Assembly: GCA_013396995.1 (NCBI GenBank)
Contig: VWZP01010715.1
Location: forward strand, 930,001-994,000
Length of the DNA stretch: 64,000 bases
Reading direction: 5' to 3'
Source: Dicaeum eximium
Taxonomy: Eukaryota > Chordata > Aves > Passeriformes > Dicaeidae
In this document: one piece after another, positions 36,861 to 49,901 of the stretch
How positions within the stretch are numbered: position 1 is the stretch's first letter
Layout of the letters: every line of letters starts with the position of its first letter
Notes under the pieces: model-generated
Told to the model about the DNA's origin: nothing
What the model saw: the letters and a program-made list of their open reading frames with translations, nothing else
Database searches by the model: none
Translations under genes and position numbers: made by a program

Positions 36861-39800
36861 CTTTATCAGATCTACAACAATTAAGCATGATTTCTCTGAT
36901 TTCCTGTATATTTTGATCCAGGAAATTTTGAATAGAATTTTGGCTGTAGTAGTCTTGATATACTAGTCTTGAACCCACGATGCACTGGACTAGTGATAGT
37001 TGTTTTTAAACACACACTGATAGGCTTTCTAGATCAACTGAAATGAGGCTGTTGAACACAGGAAATACCAAGTTCTTTCCTTTTGTGCACTGAAGATCAA
37101 ATGCAAGATAGTTGCTAAGTCAATGTGTGTGTACAGAATCTATTCACTAAGGATTTTCTTCTGGCCTGAGATTTCTGCCTGACCAAAACCCTAAATTTTT
37201 CCTTCCAACACAAAGGAAATTTTGAGGTGCAGAAGAAATATTTGGGAAAAGCTGGATTAAAGAAATCCTACCTGTGAGTTCTTCCCTAGAAACCCCACTA
37301 TTGTCACTATTACTGGTTCAGAGAGTGACAGAAATTTATACAGGAAGCATTTCAGTTTAAACTACTTGTGCTCTTATGCTGGTACTTAGAGTGGCATAAA
37401 GGAGCATCTTACAATGTAGTCAGACAGCATGCCTCCATGACAGAAAAGTTCTAGGGGATTTTAGAGCTTTAAGATATCACAGCAAATACTGGCTGATGAA
37501 AGAATGCAGTTTCACTGTGTGGTATGGCTTAAAATCATAAATGTGTTTTATGTAGAGTAGAATTCATGAATTCTTCCTGATCTTTTTGAATTAATTTATG
37601 CCATTAGCAGAGAGTCAGACAAGCTCCTACAAAAGGATGGTGATGAGGGACTGGGAATAGTTGCTGCATAACTGTGACTGAGTGGTGTCTTAAAATCAAT
37701 GCTGCAAACATTGAGCCAGATGTATTCAAGGCCTTGCCTGTGCCTTGATGACACATACCCTTTTCACAACAATCACTGGATTTGTGGTAACAATCAAAAG
37801 GCATTTAAAATGCTTGGAATGTGGTTTAAAAACCCGCCTTGGCATCTTGCTTTTCATGTCTTAGCATAAATGCCTCAACTGTTTTTATTGTTCTGCAACT
37901 GCTCATTTATTTTGAAAGAAGGAGCTTGGCCTGCAGTATTTGCATTCAACAATACTTGAAACAAAACATTAAAGTATTTTTTAATTATGCCAGTGAAATA
38001 TTTCATATGAATAATGCCAACAGCTGGGTCAGACCTTTTGGTTTTGAGTAAGAGTTTATTCCAGGCTTACTAACTGAGAGGTTCTTTTTTTAGAGAAAGT
38101 TTCTGATAAACTGCCAGTTTGGAAATATATTACAGAACAGGAATGTCTTTTCAATTTGTGTTGCAGTTGTACCACATTCTTTATGTTTTTCTGATTTTTT
38201 GCCCTTATGACTCTATCAGAACAAATTAATGCATAACTGATGAAACGGCACAGAACTACTTTCAATAAAATCAAGAAAAGAACGACGTTAATGTAAAACA
38301 CATTTAGGAAGAAATTACTTCATTTTGGTGGAACAAGACAGAAACAGACTTATAGATCCATGGATAGACAAGGTATTGCTCCATATGTTTAAAGATAGAC
38401 CAATTGATGGATTATTCATTAGATCAGTAGGTCAATAGACAGAAGGATGGAAAATCCATCTGTTACTGAACAACTTCTTTAATTTTAAAAATCAAGTGCA
38501 GCATTTTTAGCTTTGAAGAAGCAGCCAATTAGCTTTCTCTCCTCTGGGTTGCAGTTTATTTGGCAATTATTGACTAAGAATAATTTTCTAGATCTTAACA
38601 AGAAAGAAATCAGTATAAGGATGGGTGAACCATATCAAGATGAAAGAATAATTTGCTTGACCCCAGAGGGAAGGAAAGTTGGTTAAACAGCTAAAGTTCA
38701 TCAAAACTTTTGTGGACTCTCCTCTATCACAAGAAAAAACCCAAACCAGTTTTCATATCTGAACATTTGAATTCTGATAGGTTTAGAATCATCTGCTTTT
38801 ATGAACTTATTAGCTAGTGAAACTCATCTCCTTTTGATTCAGAGTACAGGTGTGGGGAGAACCATTGCTGTTAATCACACTGAGGTTGTGACAACTCAGT
38901 TGTCTTTGGAATGATGGAGCCAGAGAACTGGAAGAGCCATAGAAGTTTCTGCCACCTAGTGCCAGCTCTGCCTCTCTTGCAAGGGAAAATCTCCTGCTCA
39001 CATAGCAGGTATTTAGCCTAGCATAATAACGAAAATCAAACCTACTATCAGTTCAGGTTTACTGTACTAGGCTTCAAAATACAAAATTCAGCTCTTGCCA
39101 CATGTTCAGTAAATCTCCCTTATAAAGGTGAGAGCTTCTCATGGAAAGGTGAAGAGCTGTGAGTGGATCCAATTGCAACTATTCCAGGAATCCCATTTGT
39201 GGTTTAGGCAGCTAGAACAACCCACACCCTCAGATTTTTACTGATTTTATTTCTTTAGTTGCTGTGATCAGATTTGACCAGAGTCAAGGAAATATATGAC
39301 ATCTTTTCATATGTTGTTTTTGGCTTCTCAGGAAAAGCTTGTGTCAGAATTATTGTTATTACAATTACTGTTACTCGTCTGAGAGTATCTTTTGACATAC
39401 TATCAAGAATTCTACACTGACTGTATCTCTTCTAAAGTCTGCAAGGTGGTTGGAAGACATCCTGACAACTTCAGCAAACTCCAAAAACTATGTTGTCTCC
39501 AATTTCTACATAATTCTTTAAAATCTAAGAACACACCTACTTTTTTCCCATCATCACATCATTCATTTACACAGGAACTGAGTTTGCCTAATTTTCCACA
39601 ACAGACACTGTCTCAAACTCATTGTTTTGGTTTGTTCTGTGCCCAGCTCATAGGAGTTTTTGTTTACTGTGGGAAACAGTAGAATCAGTAGCTTTGAAGT
39701 TTCTCCTTTTCATAATATTTACATTTGTTTTCCCCTAGGGAGAAAATTTCTTTCTAGTCTCTTTGTCTGTTGATGCAATGTCTGTGATGCTGTGCAGAAG

Positions 39801-41849
39801 ATAACTTTTGAACAATAAACTGTTGGACCAGTTTCTGAGTCTGCAAACTGCACTGACTATGATTTGACCTAAATAATTTATTTCAACTATCCCCTCAAAT
39901 TTTAAAAGTTACTATGAAATCTTGCCATGAAGGATATGATCCTTAAGAGTAATAATCAGGAAAAATAACACCCAAACATACATTCCTTTTTTTTTTTTTT
40001 TTTAATTATGTCAGAAATATGGACTATTTCAGAAATATGCTCTATCATGGTATCACTACACCCAATACCTCAGTATCCCTGTGCTAGCAATAGAAAAGGA
40101 GAAAGTTCTTCTGTGCTATCCCTATTTAGCACATTTTTGGGGCATGAGCTTGGCCAAGTACCTCTTAAGGGCGTTATTGCACATAGTGGAGGGAACTATC
40201 TGTAAAAATCTCACATTGATGGAAAATTCCATGCAGATTAAATTCAGTTTCTTTGTAAGCAAAGTTATTAATGTGAAAGATACCAGGAAATTATGGCCTG
40301 AAAGAAGTTGTAGATTCAACATATAACAAATGTGATATAAAATGTTGTTGTGTGTCACCTGGAAAACAAATCAGAAACATTTTTAACTAATTGAAATAGT
40401 TATGAATAGTACTTTAATTATCTGAAATATCAGAAAACAAATTACAAGAGAAGTAACTTCGAAACAGGAAAGTGTTAATTCCTTTGTTTAACATACCTAC
40501 ATAGATGCCAAAATCACAAAGCATCATATAACACACATCCATACAGTTCCAGACAGGCAAATTAAGAACCCAATCAAAATATATGTTTTATTGCTTCTAG
40601 TGCATTCTAATTTTTAGACATGCTGTTTTTTTAAGGGAAGATGTGATGTGAGAGCTTTCAGTTTACCTTCCTCAGGGACTTTATTTTTTAAGAGTGATCT
40701 GCAGATCATTTTAGTTGGTTTGATGCCTTACAGTTGCCTCAGACTTCTTTTCTCATAGTGTAGAAAGAAGTGCGAGGCAAAAAGAAAATTTTGCTTTTCC
40801 TTCTGATCAGCTGGTTGATACTGACAAATGCTTTTATTTCAAGGATAAAAACCTTTCTTGATGAAGGATTGGGATCCTTGTTCCTGTTCTTCCTCTGAGA
40901 ATATTTTGATTCTCTCATAATCAAAGCTGACTCTTACATTGCACAGAAATGAACTGAATTTGAATGTGTCTAAATTCTCTACCATTTTGATTGTGTTTTG
41001 TGGGTATCTTCAGAGCACTAGGTTCAATGTGCTGCTGTGATTAGTACCAGACCAAAGGAATCACATACTGAAGCTGGCTACAAACTGGAATAACCTTTTT
41101 CTAGTTTCTGGCACTAGCCTTTTTCATGGAAATCATCAATCTAGATGTCTGCTTAGTAACTGTACTTTTGCCAAAGCTTTTCTGTTTCCTTCCTCTTATG
41201 CCAGCTTAGAATATTTTATCACAAATACAGTGAAAATGGTAGCTACCAAGGTTTCGTCTTCCACATGTGGTTCAATATCTACTTTGTGACTCCAAATACC
41301 TAATTTTTTTAACCACACTGCATTCATATTTATAGGAAAAATATCACTCATGATGACAAGATTATCAAGGTTGTGTATTAATGCAGTTTTCCTGACTAAT
41401 TAAAGCATAGAATTTCAATAATACATTCTAGAAAACTTGATCTAGACACTGCAGCACTTCATAGGAGTTGGACCAAGGCTGCCTCTTTGAAAATAATATC
41501 CTTAATTTATTTCTAATTTATAGATCCTATCTTTTAAATTAAAATGTCAATTTAAGTAAGTTTTCATTGAAAACATTCTCTGGAGGTCTAGGGAACCCTT
41601 AAGAATGGCTCCTACTAAAGTTTTATGTAATGTTGTTCTGGCTATGACTTATACAGAAAGGCAGCTCAAAATCACTTGCACCAACATAACAACTGGATCC
41701 TCTTGATATTTCTCTCTAAGTGCTGAAAAAGGAAGAGGAAAAGAAATCTAGCATTCCAACAAGCAGTATGACTTTTGACTTGATATTAGGCGGAGAAATG
41801 CAACAACACACATAATAAAAAATCCCTGGTATCTTAAACTATGATTAAT
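36861..41849. other. Non-coding unique sequence
   Basis: No gene or repeat family is recognised. A T run of about 17 bases lies at 39987-40003. ORFs are at most 96 codons without domains. Confidence 0.5.
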
Positions 41850-41975
41850 AGCAACCTGCATAATGGTTGATGTGGCTTTTTTTTCTGCCTCATCTTTGAT
41901 TAGTACAGACACGCTGTCTGCCGCTGCCAGAAGTGACTCATTTAACACAATCACTGCTGTTTGCTGTCCCTTGCC
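41850..41975. promoter_or_regulatory. Candidate conserved non-coding element with AP-1 site
   Basis: A perfect AP-1 word TGACTCA is at 41934-41940, just after a CpG-containing stretch (CACGCTGTCTGCCGCTGCCAG). Flanking TAAT-type words (GATTAG, TTTAACAC) complete an enhancer-like pattern. There is no repeat and no coding explanation. Function is inferred from composition only. Confidence 0.22.
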
Positions 41976-44900
41976 AAAGATCTAGTTAGGTTTTGGCTAA
42001 TTACTTTCATTGATTTTTATGCAGGTATTCTGGAATCATAACTTCATCACACAGTGACTACAACTTAAAGTCTATCAGGTTGCTGGATAAAATTCACAAG
42101 TGGAGAAGCATAGAAGCTGAAAACATACTTCTTGGTTCAATAGTCTACTGTATGCATTTGGTTTTAGATGGTTTTCATTTACCAGAAATGCTTTCCATTT
42201 CTAGAAACAGCTGTCATGGTATCAGTTCAAAACACACCTCAGAGTTACAAATAAGTTTACAAATGCTGAATATCAAAAGAAGAAGAGAGATATTATGTAC
42301 TTTCTGATTAAAAGAATGAAAATTACACACAGAAAATTTAACCTATTGTTTTATTTCTGGTGAAGTCAGAGGGTATCTCTTTGTGACCAGATTGCAGAAT
42401 TGTCATATTTCACTGCTAACTGTTGGAAGTCTAACATCTTGCTTAGAAGATTTTTAAAATAAACCTGCTAAACCATATCTTTTTTATAAAGGGATCAATT
42501 AATGATTAATTGCTACATCTGTCCATACAAAACCAACTGAATATTGCTTCAAAACACTGTGAAATCCAAATATACAAAAGGCTGTCCATCATGTGTAGTT
42601 TCTGAAAGGTATTTTCCACCCCCAGTATCTCCATATGAATTACCAGAACAAGAGCACTTACAGTGAAAGGATGTGAAAGTTTAAGATTTATTCAAGTGTG
42701 TGGGCACAGTGCAATGGCCATGCAGTATTGCATACTGACTGTTGTGTGAAAAATGTAGCATCATACCTTTGTGTAGTTCAAGCAGAAACATTCTACAACT
42801 GGTTTGTCATGCTAACATGACAGGGCAACACCTTAAGCAACCTTGCATTATTGTCTTCCCTGACTAACAGGCATTCACTTACCCTTTTGCAACACCTGGT
42901 GTGTCCTACTATAATTTGATTTACAATGAGGATATGAAGCTCACATGGTTTCTATGATAATAGGAATCCGTATTTCCCCATAATTCTTAATGAAAATATT
43001 TGAGTGCCATAAAACAATCTAAGAGCCTCAGGTTTAGCCAGAAGGGAACTCACAAAGCCAAAATACAGGGGATGTCAGTGTTCACCTGAATAGCCTGAAT
43101 ATGGAGCTCAGGCTCACTAATCTTGAACTGAAAAGATTGGACTGAGACATGTTTGGGTGGTTTTTTTTTTTTNTTTATTCTCCTTAATGTCAGGTCTTTT
43201 TGATTGGTTATTTACTAGTAGGAAAGAGATACAATTGAATATTAAAAAAAATTACTTTATGCAAGTTTTCAATATATACTTCAGACAATATTTTGGCTTT
43301 GCTTTGGTTTTGGTTTTCATTGGGAAAATACAGGGTGGTCACAGTTTTTGGCCATCTAATAAGAGAGTGAACTACAAAACTTTCTCTACATGTGATTGGC
43401 AAAAGCAGGGCTGGGCAGAGATCTCAGACCAGTTTCCATGACCCCAGTTTAATAACCAGACTAACTTAGCTTTACTAGTTAAGGTATCCAAAAAGATCTA
43501 GCTGTTCTTTGCATTGGCTTTTGTTATACACTGTCGATAGAAGGAACCTCCTAGATACCTAGATACCACTGTAGATAGAAAGTTCCTCACTGATTCTGAG
43601 TGAAAGACTAGACTGAAGTGGACCCTAATTCTGAAATGTAGTTTTACTTAATCACCTTTTGAAATTAAAGCTCTGAAGTAAATGAGTTTAAAGTTAATGT
43701 TTAAATTCTTTCCTGGAAGGATTTAATTTAAAGAGAGCAAATTATACAAAGGAAAATAAAAAAGGAATCTAATTTCCCATTCTACTAAGCAAAATTAAGT
43801 CAACCTAGTCTACATGAATTAAGATGATTTGCAAAATTAGGACTGGATATGCCATGCAAGACAATAATTATCTCATTCTCTAGTACCTGGTCATACATTA
43901 GTTTAAACTATCCAATTCAGCTATCTTTGTTTGTTAGTCATTTAAAATTACAGTCATTAATTAATTTGAATATATCAAATGTGAACTGAAAGCAGTACTT
44001 TGGAACAGTATTTTCTGTGTAATACACAGCAGGTTGTAATTAAAGCTAGATGAGTTCTTTAAAAAAAATCCCTTTATTTTTTATATATGAGCACATGGTA
44101 AGTTTAATCAATATCAGTAGGGTAAAATCCAGCAGTTTAAAGTACTAATTTAGGATAACAGAATATGAGCTGCTGCAGTTCTGAAATACTTATTCATTTC
44201 TAATTGTTTAGTATTTTTCTGAAGCCTTTCATTATTTTCCATATAAAACAACTGAACTCAGAGGAGGAAATGGAGAACAACCCTCTAAGATGCACTTTCT
44301 ATTTATCTGAAAGCATAAGGGACTTGAAGATTTGAGACAGAAATATTATAAATCCTGTTTATTAGGTTGTAATCAGCTCTCTGTTATCTAGGGAAGTAGA
44401 ACACAATTTGCAAAATTAGTGCCAATATCACTACAGCAGGGTCCTGCCAGGCCCCAGTCAGGACACCATCCCTTGCTGCACCACTGTGCCAATAAGTTTT
44501 CACTGGAGAGGCTTGTCCATTCAGAAGGCTCCTGGCAAATGCCCTTCAAGGGCAAATAATTTTTTGAACCCTGTCTTCACGTTTGTCAGGTATCTGTGTT
44601 TGAGTTCCAGCATTCCTGGAAATATGAGGAACCATTCCTTAGGTGCATCACAGAGCCAAATTAGCTTTATGGTTCTGTGATTCTCACACTATATTAACAA
44701 CTGTACCAAACTGAAGATTGCTTTCACGGGACAAGCTCCACTGTCTCATTGTCTTAATGGAATTATCTATTTGCCAATAAGGTAACAAACTTACTGATAA
44801 AAAACTACATCAAGGGTGTTTGCTGCATGGTTTGTTGCACGGTTTTCTCAGATGTCCCACAAAACCACTCATTTTAAAATAACTTTGGCTTCAATTTTAT

Positions 44901-47900
44901 TCACAGAAATAGTGTTTCTGTGTGACAGGAGAAAAGCAGCCAGGAGTTGAATATGCAAGCTGATTACAGATCATTTCAGCTATTACATCCAGAACTGCAT
45001 AAATATGTAGAGTAACTATAAAAAAGCTGGCTCACTGGCAGAAAATTGCTTATAGTGCTCTGCTCTGCCAAACCATTAGTGATTTTTCATGGCATTGTTT
45101 AGGGTTCAAAATAACAAGAGTCACAGATTACAAAAGTGAAGCACATAACTCAGGACAGGTCTTTCCTAATCCCTTAACCTGAGGTGAATGCACTTACAAG
45201 TAGTTCTTTCAGAACAGTCTCTAAGCCCAGGGTCTGATTTGGTCTGTTTTAATATTGTCTTTTTCTTAATTTTTTTCCCCAGAATTCTGAAAATTCCTTG
45301 AGCTGAAATAGTCTGAGTTTCCAACATTGTGTTACATTTTGAATGGCTGAGATTTCCACCTCACTGGTAATCGCATTTCAGTAGTGCTGCTTACATTTAG
45401 CTGTAAAACTGTCTGAAATAGATTGAAGTGAATAGTGCTATATAGTGGAGATAATATTATTACCATTATTTCTGGAAAATCACTGCAATCCTCACTTAAA
45501 GCATTTTAGCCAGATCAAGCACCTTCTGATCCATGTGAACACATGAAAATGTGATTTGCAAAAAGCATAGTTTTTCCACAACAGACAGCTGCTCTGCTTT
45601 TCCCCTATAATCAGAGGCTACTCTGATAAATAATCTCATTTAAATTGTTTTCTAGGATTAGGATTTTTGCAGCAGAGAAAATGACACATTTCATTAGGAA
45701 TCTTGTTACCTTCTGGATATTTAGCCTTCTTCACGGGATGGTAGAAAAGAATAATGCTATACTAGACCCAAATAAGAATAAGGCTTTCTATCTCTTCTGT
45801 TCTTGCAGGAAATTCTCTTACACAATTGTGATAAAAGTTAGGTATCTGTCATGACAATTAGCACCACTGTTTCCTGGACATGGTCCATTGTGTGCCCTCT
45901 ACACAGCTGTATGGGATCCACAGAGATTTCTATGACAAGGTAACTGTTTTATCCTAGAGAACGTGTGGCTTTAGCTGAAGACCTTATGAATATAGAGGAA
46001 AACAATTTTAATGGGAAAGACACACAGACAGAATAAGAAATTAAACTATTTACAGGCATGACAGTTTCCTATCTCCTCTCTTCCATCAAGCTAAAATTCT
46101 GCACTTGCTCTCTGTGCCTGTTATTGTAACATTTCCAGCTAAACAGAAATAGAAGCATCATAAATTCCCCCATAAGCAGTTTTTGCGATAGTTCAGCCTA
46201 GTTTTATAGATCAAAACATTTTGATTAAAATCATGGAAAAACATTCCTATTTAAGTATTCAACTGACCTAAATCTCCCAAACATTTGAAGTTCCTCCAAC
46301 TTAGAAAAAAAAAAAAATTGTTTAGAATATAACAACAGAATCAAAGATAGCCATTTTGTTTTGGATATAATTGATTTCCAGACAGTAACAAAGGTCTTTT
46401 CAGAGACTAAGAAAAGTATGACATAGATTTGTAGATTTTTTTACACATTTCATTTAGAGAGTGAAATTAAATATTTCATGCTCATGTACTTGTTCCTTGG
46501 TGAAAAAAACTTGTCATAAATTAACAGTTGGGCTTGGTGATAGAAACACAATAACTCTTATAAATGGGCTTTTTCTTAGCTTTGCCTAAAAGCAGTCTGA
46601 AAACAGATTAAGCAATATGTATTTGCAGAATTTTGGGGTATTTTTAATCTCTGAAAGATCTTTGTGTGGACATTTATTTATCCTACTAGCCCATTTTTGG
46701 CATCTGCTATACTCTTCAGTTAACAATTCAAGGCAAGCCAAACTACAAACCAAACTACAAACCAAACTATTGTTAATGGTCAATAAAGTACCAATTTCTT
46801 TCGTTGTTAATTTTATTAGTTTTTATATCAAATGTCTTCAATTTGCCACCTTAAAATCATTGCACTCGGTGAAAATGCTTCCAAATGTCTTTAACACAGG
46901 GAGATCTGCTGCTGTCACAGAAGAGCTTAGACAGCTGAGCAAGAGTGAGGTGGAGTCAGTGTATGTCCAGTCTGACATCAAGTACCCAGACATCTTCTGA
47001 TCCAGCAGGGCTCAGTGCTCAAAGAGTCTAAAAGGAAAAACAGAGCCATGAAGCTGCTCTTTTTTTCTGGTTCTGCACTCACTGCCCTTCCTGTGCCATG
47101 ACAAGACATAATGTAGAATTTGACAAGTTTTAGTGCACCATTAATCTGAGCTGAGCTTGTCCACCTCCAGTTTGCCACATTTAGGCTTTGTTAAAAAGCA
47201 ATAATCAGGTTTCAGACATGGTAAAAAATAGGATGACTTACTTTGTTTAGCTCTGTATCTGATGCTTCATATATAGGTTTACTCCCTGGTAATTATTCTT
47301 TTTTTTTCCCTAAGTAATGTTATTTCAAGAAAATTATCTGACACTATGATTTTACCTTTCAAGATATGCTATTTTTTAATTCAGAAATTGGGATTTCTGT
47401 ACTCCAAAATCACTGAAATAGCTTGAAAATACTTATTCCCCACAAATCAAGACCTTTAGCCAAAAACCAAAGATGTATTTTGAATGTAATTTCCTGATTT
47501 ACTGTGACACAACATGTTAATTTGATTTTGAAAGTTTAAACACGTTGGACTTGGTTATCACTACATACTACCTGGCACAGAACTACTCAAGTAAAAATTT
47601 TATTACCTATGTCATAGTTTTCCATCAACATGAGAAAAAAATTATCACAGTGACTAAATGGGTTGAAATGATACATGGATGCTGCTACAAAATTAGGTGG
47701 GGTCTTTTTCTTTGATATTTTTAGATCATATCTTCATTCATTCCACCTCCAAAAATGAGGAATTTTGTTTAATACTGCCCCAAGAGATAAGACATCAAGG
47801 CAGCATTTCTTTAAGATCACTATCAGAAATGCATTAAAGTCATTGTGAAAATGTCTCAACCAGGGGAAAATATTAAATGACAGGACTGCTAGTTTGCTCT

Positions 47901-48694
47901 TGGAAGGCAACTGTGGAGTTGCATCTCATTGCTACCCAAGAAGAAAGACATGCAAGATTGTACTGTTAATTATCAGCCAAAGGAAATATACTCCCCTGAC
48001 AGAAGGAGGTCTGGAAAAGAAAGGAGAAAATAATATTTATACAGTTGTGGGGAAATAGATTAGTAATATTATAGTTTTATGAAAAAATTGTATGCTCCAG
48101 TATATTCTCCTTTTTGATGAAATATAAGAGAATACATTCAAGAACAATAATATAGGACTGACCAAAACTTTGAATAAAAGAGAAAAATAGTTTGGACTCT
48201 TTGAGAGTTTTGGTTTGCATTACTTAAGAAGTTGAATTTTGTATTAATTAAAAATATTGTTTTCAGCTGAAATTAACATTTTCATAGGGGGATGAGGAAA
48301 GAAACCTTCCACAATACTTCATTTCTGCATTTTTAATTACCAGTATCTCCTTAGGACTGTCTTCTTATTTTTTCTTTCCTTACAGCCAGTCTTATCAAAG
48401 ACATTCATTTCCAAAGAGACATTGTTACCATGTGGCTCTCAGGAAAGGAAAATTATCATGCAGTAAAGAAAATGGAACATGAAAATAAGGAAAATATAAG
48501 GGATTCTATTTACACTTTCACCCAGCAGCACTATGGTTTGACATTTGACTGAAAACATGAAACATCCTTCTAGTCAGACATTTCTATCATTTCTCTAAGA
48601 ATAAGATTCAGGAAAATGTATTTTTTAACTTACCTTGAAAAATATTAGCAACCTAATTTCAGTGATAATTGTAGCATTACAACAGTAACAGTAG
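41976..48694. other. Non-coding unique sequence
   Basis: No gene is recognised. A T run with an undetermined base at 43173 makes local length uncertain. The stretch 44850-45060 has an enhancer-like look but no strong motif cluster. The end of a degraded CR1-like element was considered near 44640-44695 (TGGTTCTGTGATTC) but is too weak to call. The largest ORF is 127 codons (plus, 46617-47000) and contains a translated 12-bp tandem repeat. Confidence 0.45.
46737..46769 (+). repeat. Tandem repeat, about three copies of a 12-bp unit
   Basis: The unit ACCAAACTACAA is present about 2.8 times, with the first copy starting GCC instead of ACC. It is a minor slippage repeat. Confidence 0.8.
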
Positions 48695-48895
48695 CATCAT
48701 AGAATACTTTGGCTGTAATTTACCCCTGGAGATAATCTAGTCCTACTCCCTGCTCAAAACTTACTGGATCAGTTCAGTCATGGTCTTGTCCAGGCAGGAT
48801 GTGGATATCTGCATAGAAAACTTCACAGCCTCTCTGGCAATCTGTTCCTGTTTGATCACCAGCATTACACTGACATTAATAGGAACCTTTAATGT
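48695..48895 (-). mobile_element. CR1 LINE 3' fragment (old)
   Basis: Read on the minus strand this ends in ATTCTATGAT, preceded by a GGACTAGATTATCTCCAG block that corresponds to the CR1 'ACTAGATGATCTTTAAGG' box. Further in is a block corresponding to CAGAGAGGCTGTGAAG (the CR1 'GGTTGCCCAGAGAGG' box). Divergence is high, so this is an older copy than the one at 6821. Confidence 0.7.
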
Positions 48896-49640
48896 TGCAA
48901 GAGTTCTGACAGTAATATGTCACCTGAGCATTTCTTCACATGTGTATGCACATATGTTTCTATGCATATGTATCTGTCAAATTTATATTTGCAAATTCCA
49001 ATTGCCACTTTTTTCCTATATTTATTACTTATAAAAAAGATGAACAATTTCCTTTTGACAAAACAAGCATGTTTCATTTATGAAAGTATTGGGCTGAAAG
49101 TAAGAAAACAACACCACATTATGCTTTATAGCTGATATGCACTTTTGTGATTTCTACTGTATTTGCTGGCAGTGCACAAAATGGGGTTCTCAGTACTGTT
49201 GTAGTTTCATTCTTAGCTCTGTAGATGTGGTATATCTGTGATTTTTCAAATAGCCCAAGGTTTAAAATAGATTAACAATTTACCAATGCTTCCATTTCCT
49301 AGAAAGTTTATTTTCTTTGTAACTGGGTTTGAAGGCAACAAAAGACTTAAGGGCTTGCAACAACATCTCCAGTATATCAGAAGATACACTCTTTCTTTGG
49401 AGTAAATTTTACCATCATTTTAAACACAATTTCAATGTATGGCAGCAAATATTAGAATGCCAATAGTGTATTATATTACTATCAACACTGAATTTATTTT
49501 GCATGAACTGAGAGCTCTCTGCTTTACCTTGATAAATTTTTATAATGACTTAAAAAACATTTAAAAGCTATAGTTGAAATCACTCTGTTTGTTGCTAGTG
49601 GCTCTAACTTTGTTTCTAACTGCCAGGAGTATATAATATC

Positions 49641-49715
49641 TAACTTATATACTGTTAAATTATAAATTTACTGTTAAATATAAACTTATATACTGTTAAC
49701 TTATATACTGTTAAA
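49641..49715 (+). repeat. Degenerate AT-rich tandem repeat
   Basis: The word AACTTATATACTGTTAA occurs three times (starting near 49642, 49683 and 49699), with a shortened related unit (AATTTACTGTTAAAT) between the first two. It is a small minisatellite-like array. Confidence 0.8.
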
Positions 49716-49866
49716 TGACTGGCTACGAAACTGAGACATACTATGAAAAAGTGAGAAACTGGCCTGGATTTTACCTGGGAATATGGTAAGAAAAATAATT
49801 TATAGTAAGGTTGCTTGCTATGATTCAAATTGATAGATATCTGAGATTAGAGTGTACCTATGTTTT

Positions 49867-49901
49867 ACATATATACATATGTATATATATGTATACATAT
49901 T
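49867..49901. repeat. AT-rich palindromic repeat (ATATAC/GTATAT)
   Basis: Alternating ACATATATACATATGTATATATATGTATACATA-type words form overlapping palindromes. Such tracts can extrude cruciforms and are often length-variable. Confidence 0.75.

Noticed and set aside
44640..44695. Possible CR1 3' end (TGGTTCTGTGATTC)
   Set aside because: Only the last few bases resemble CR1, and the upstream diagnostic blocks are missing.
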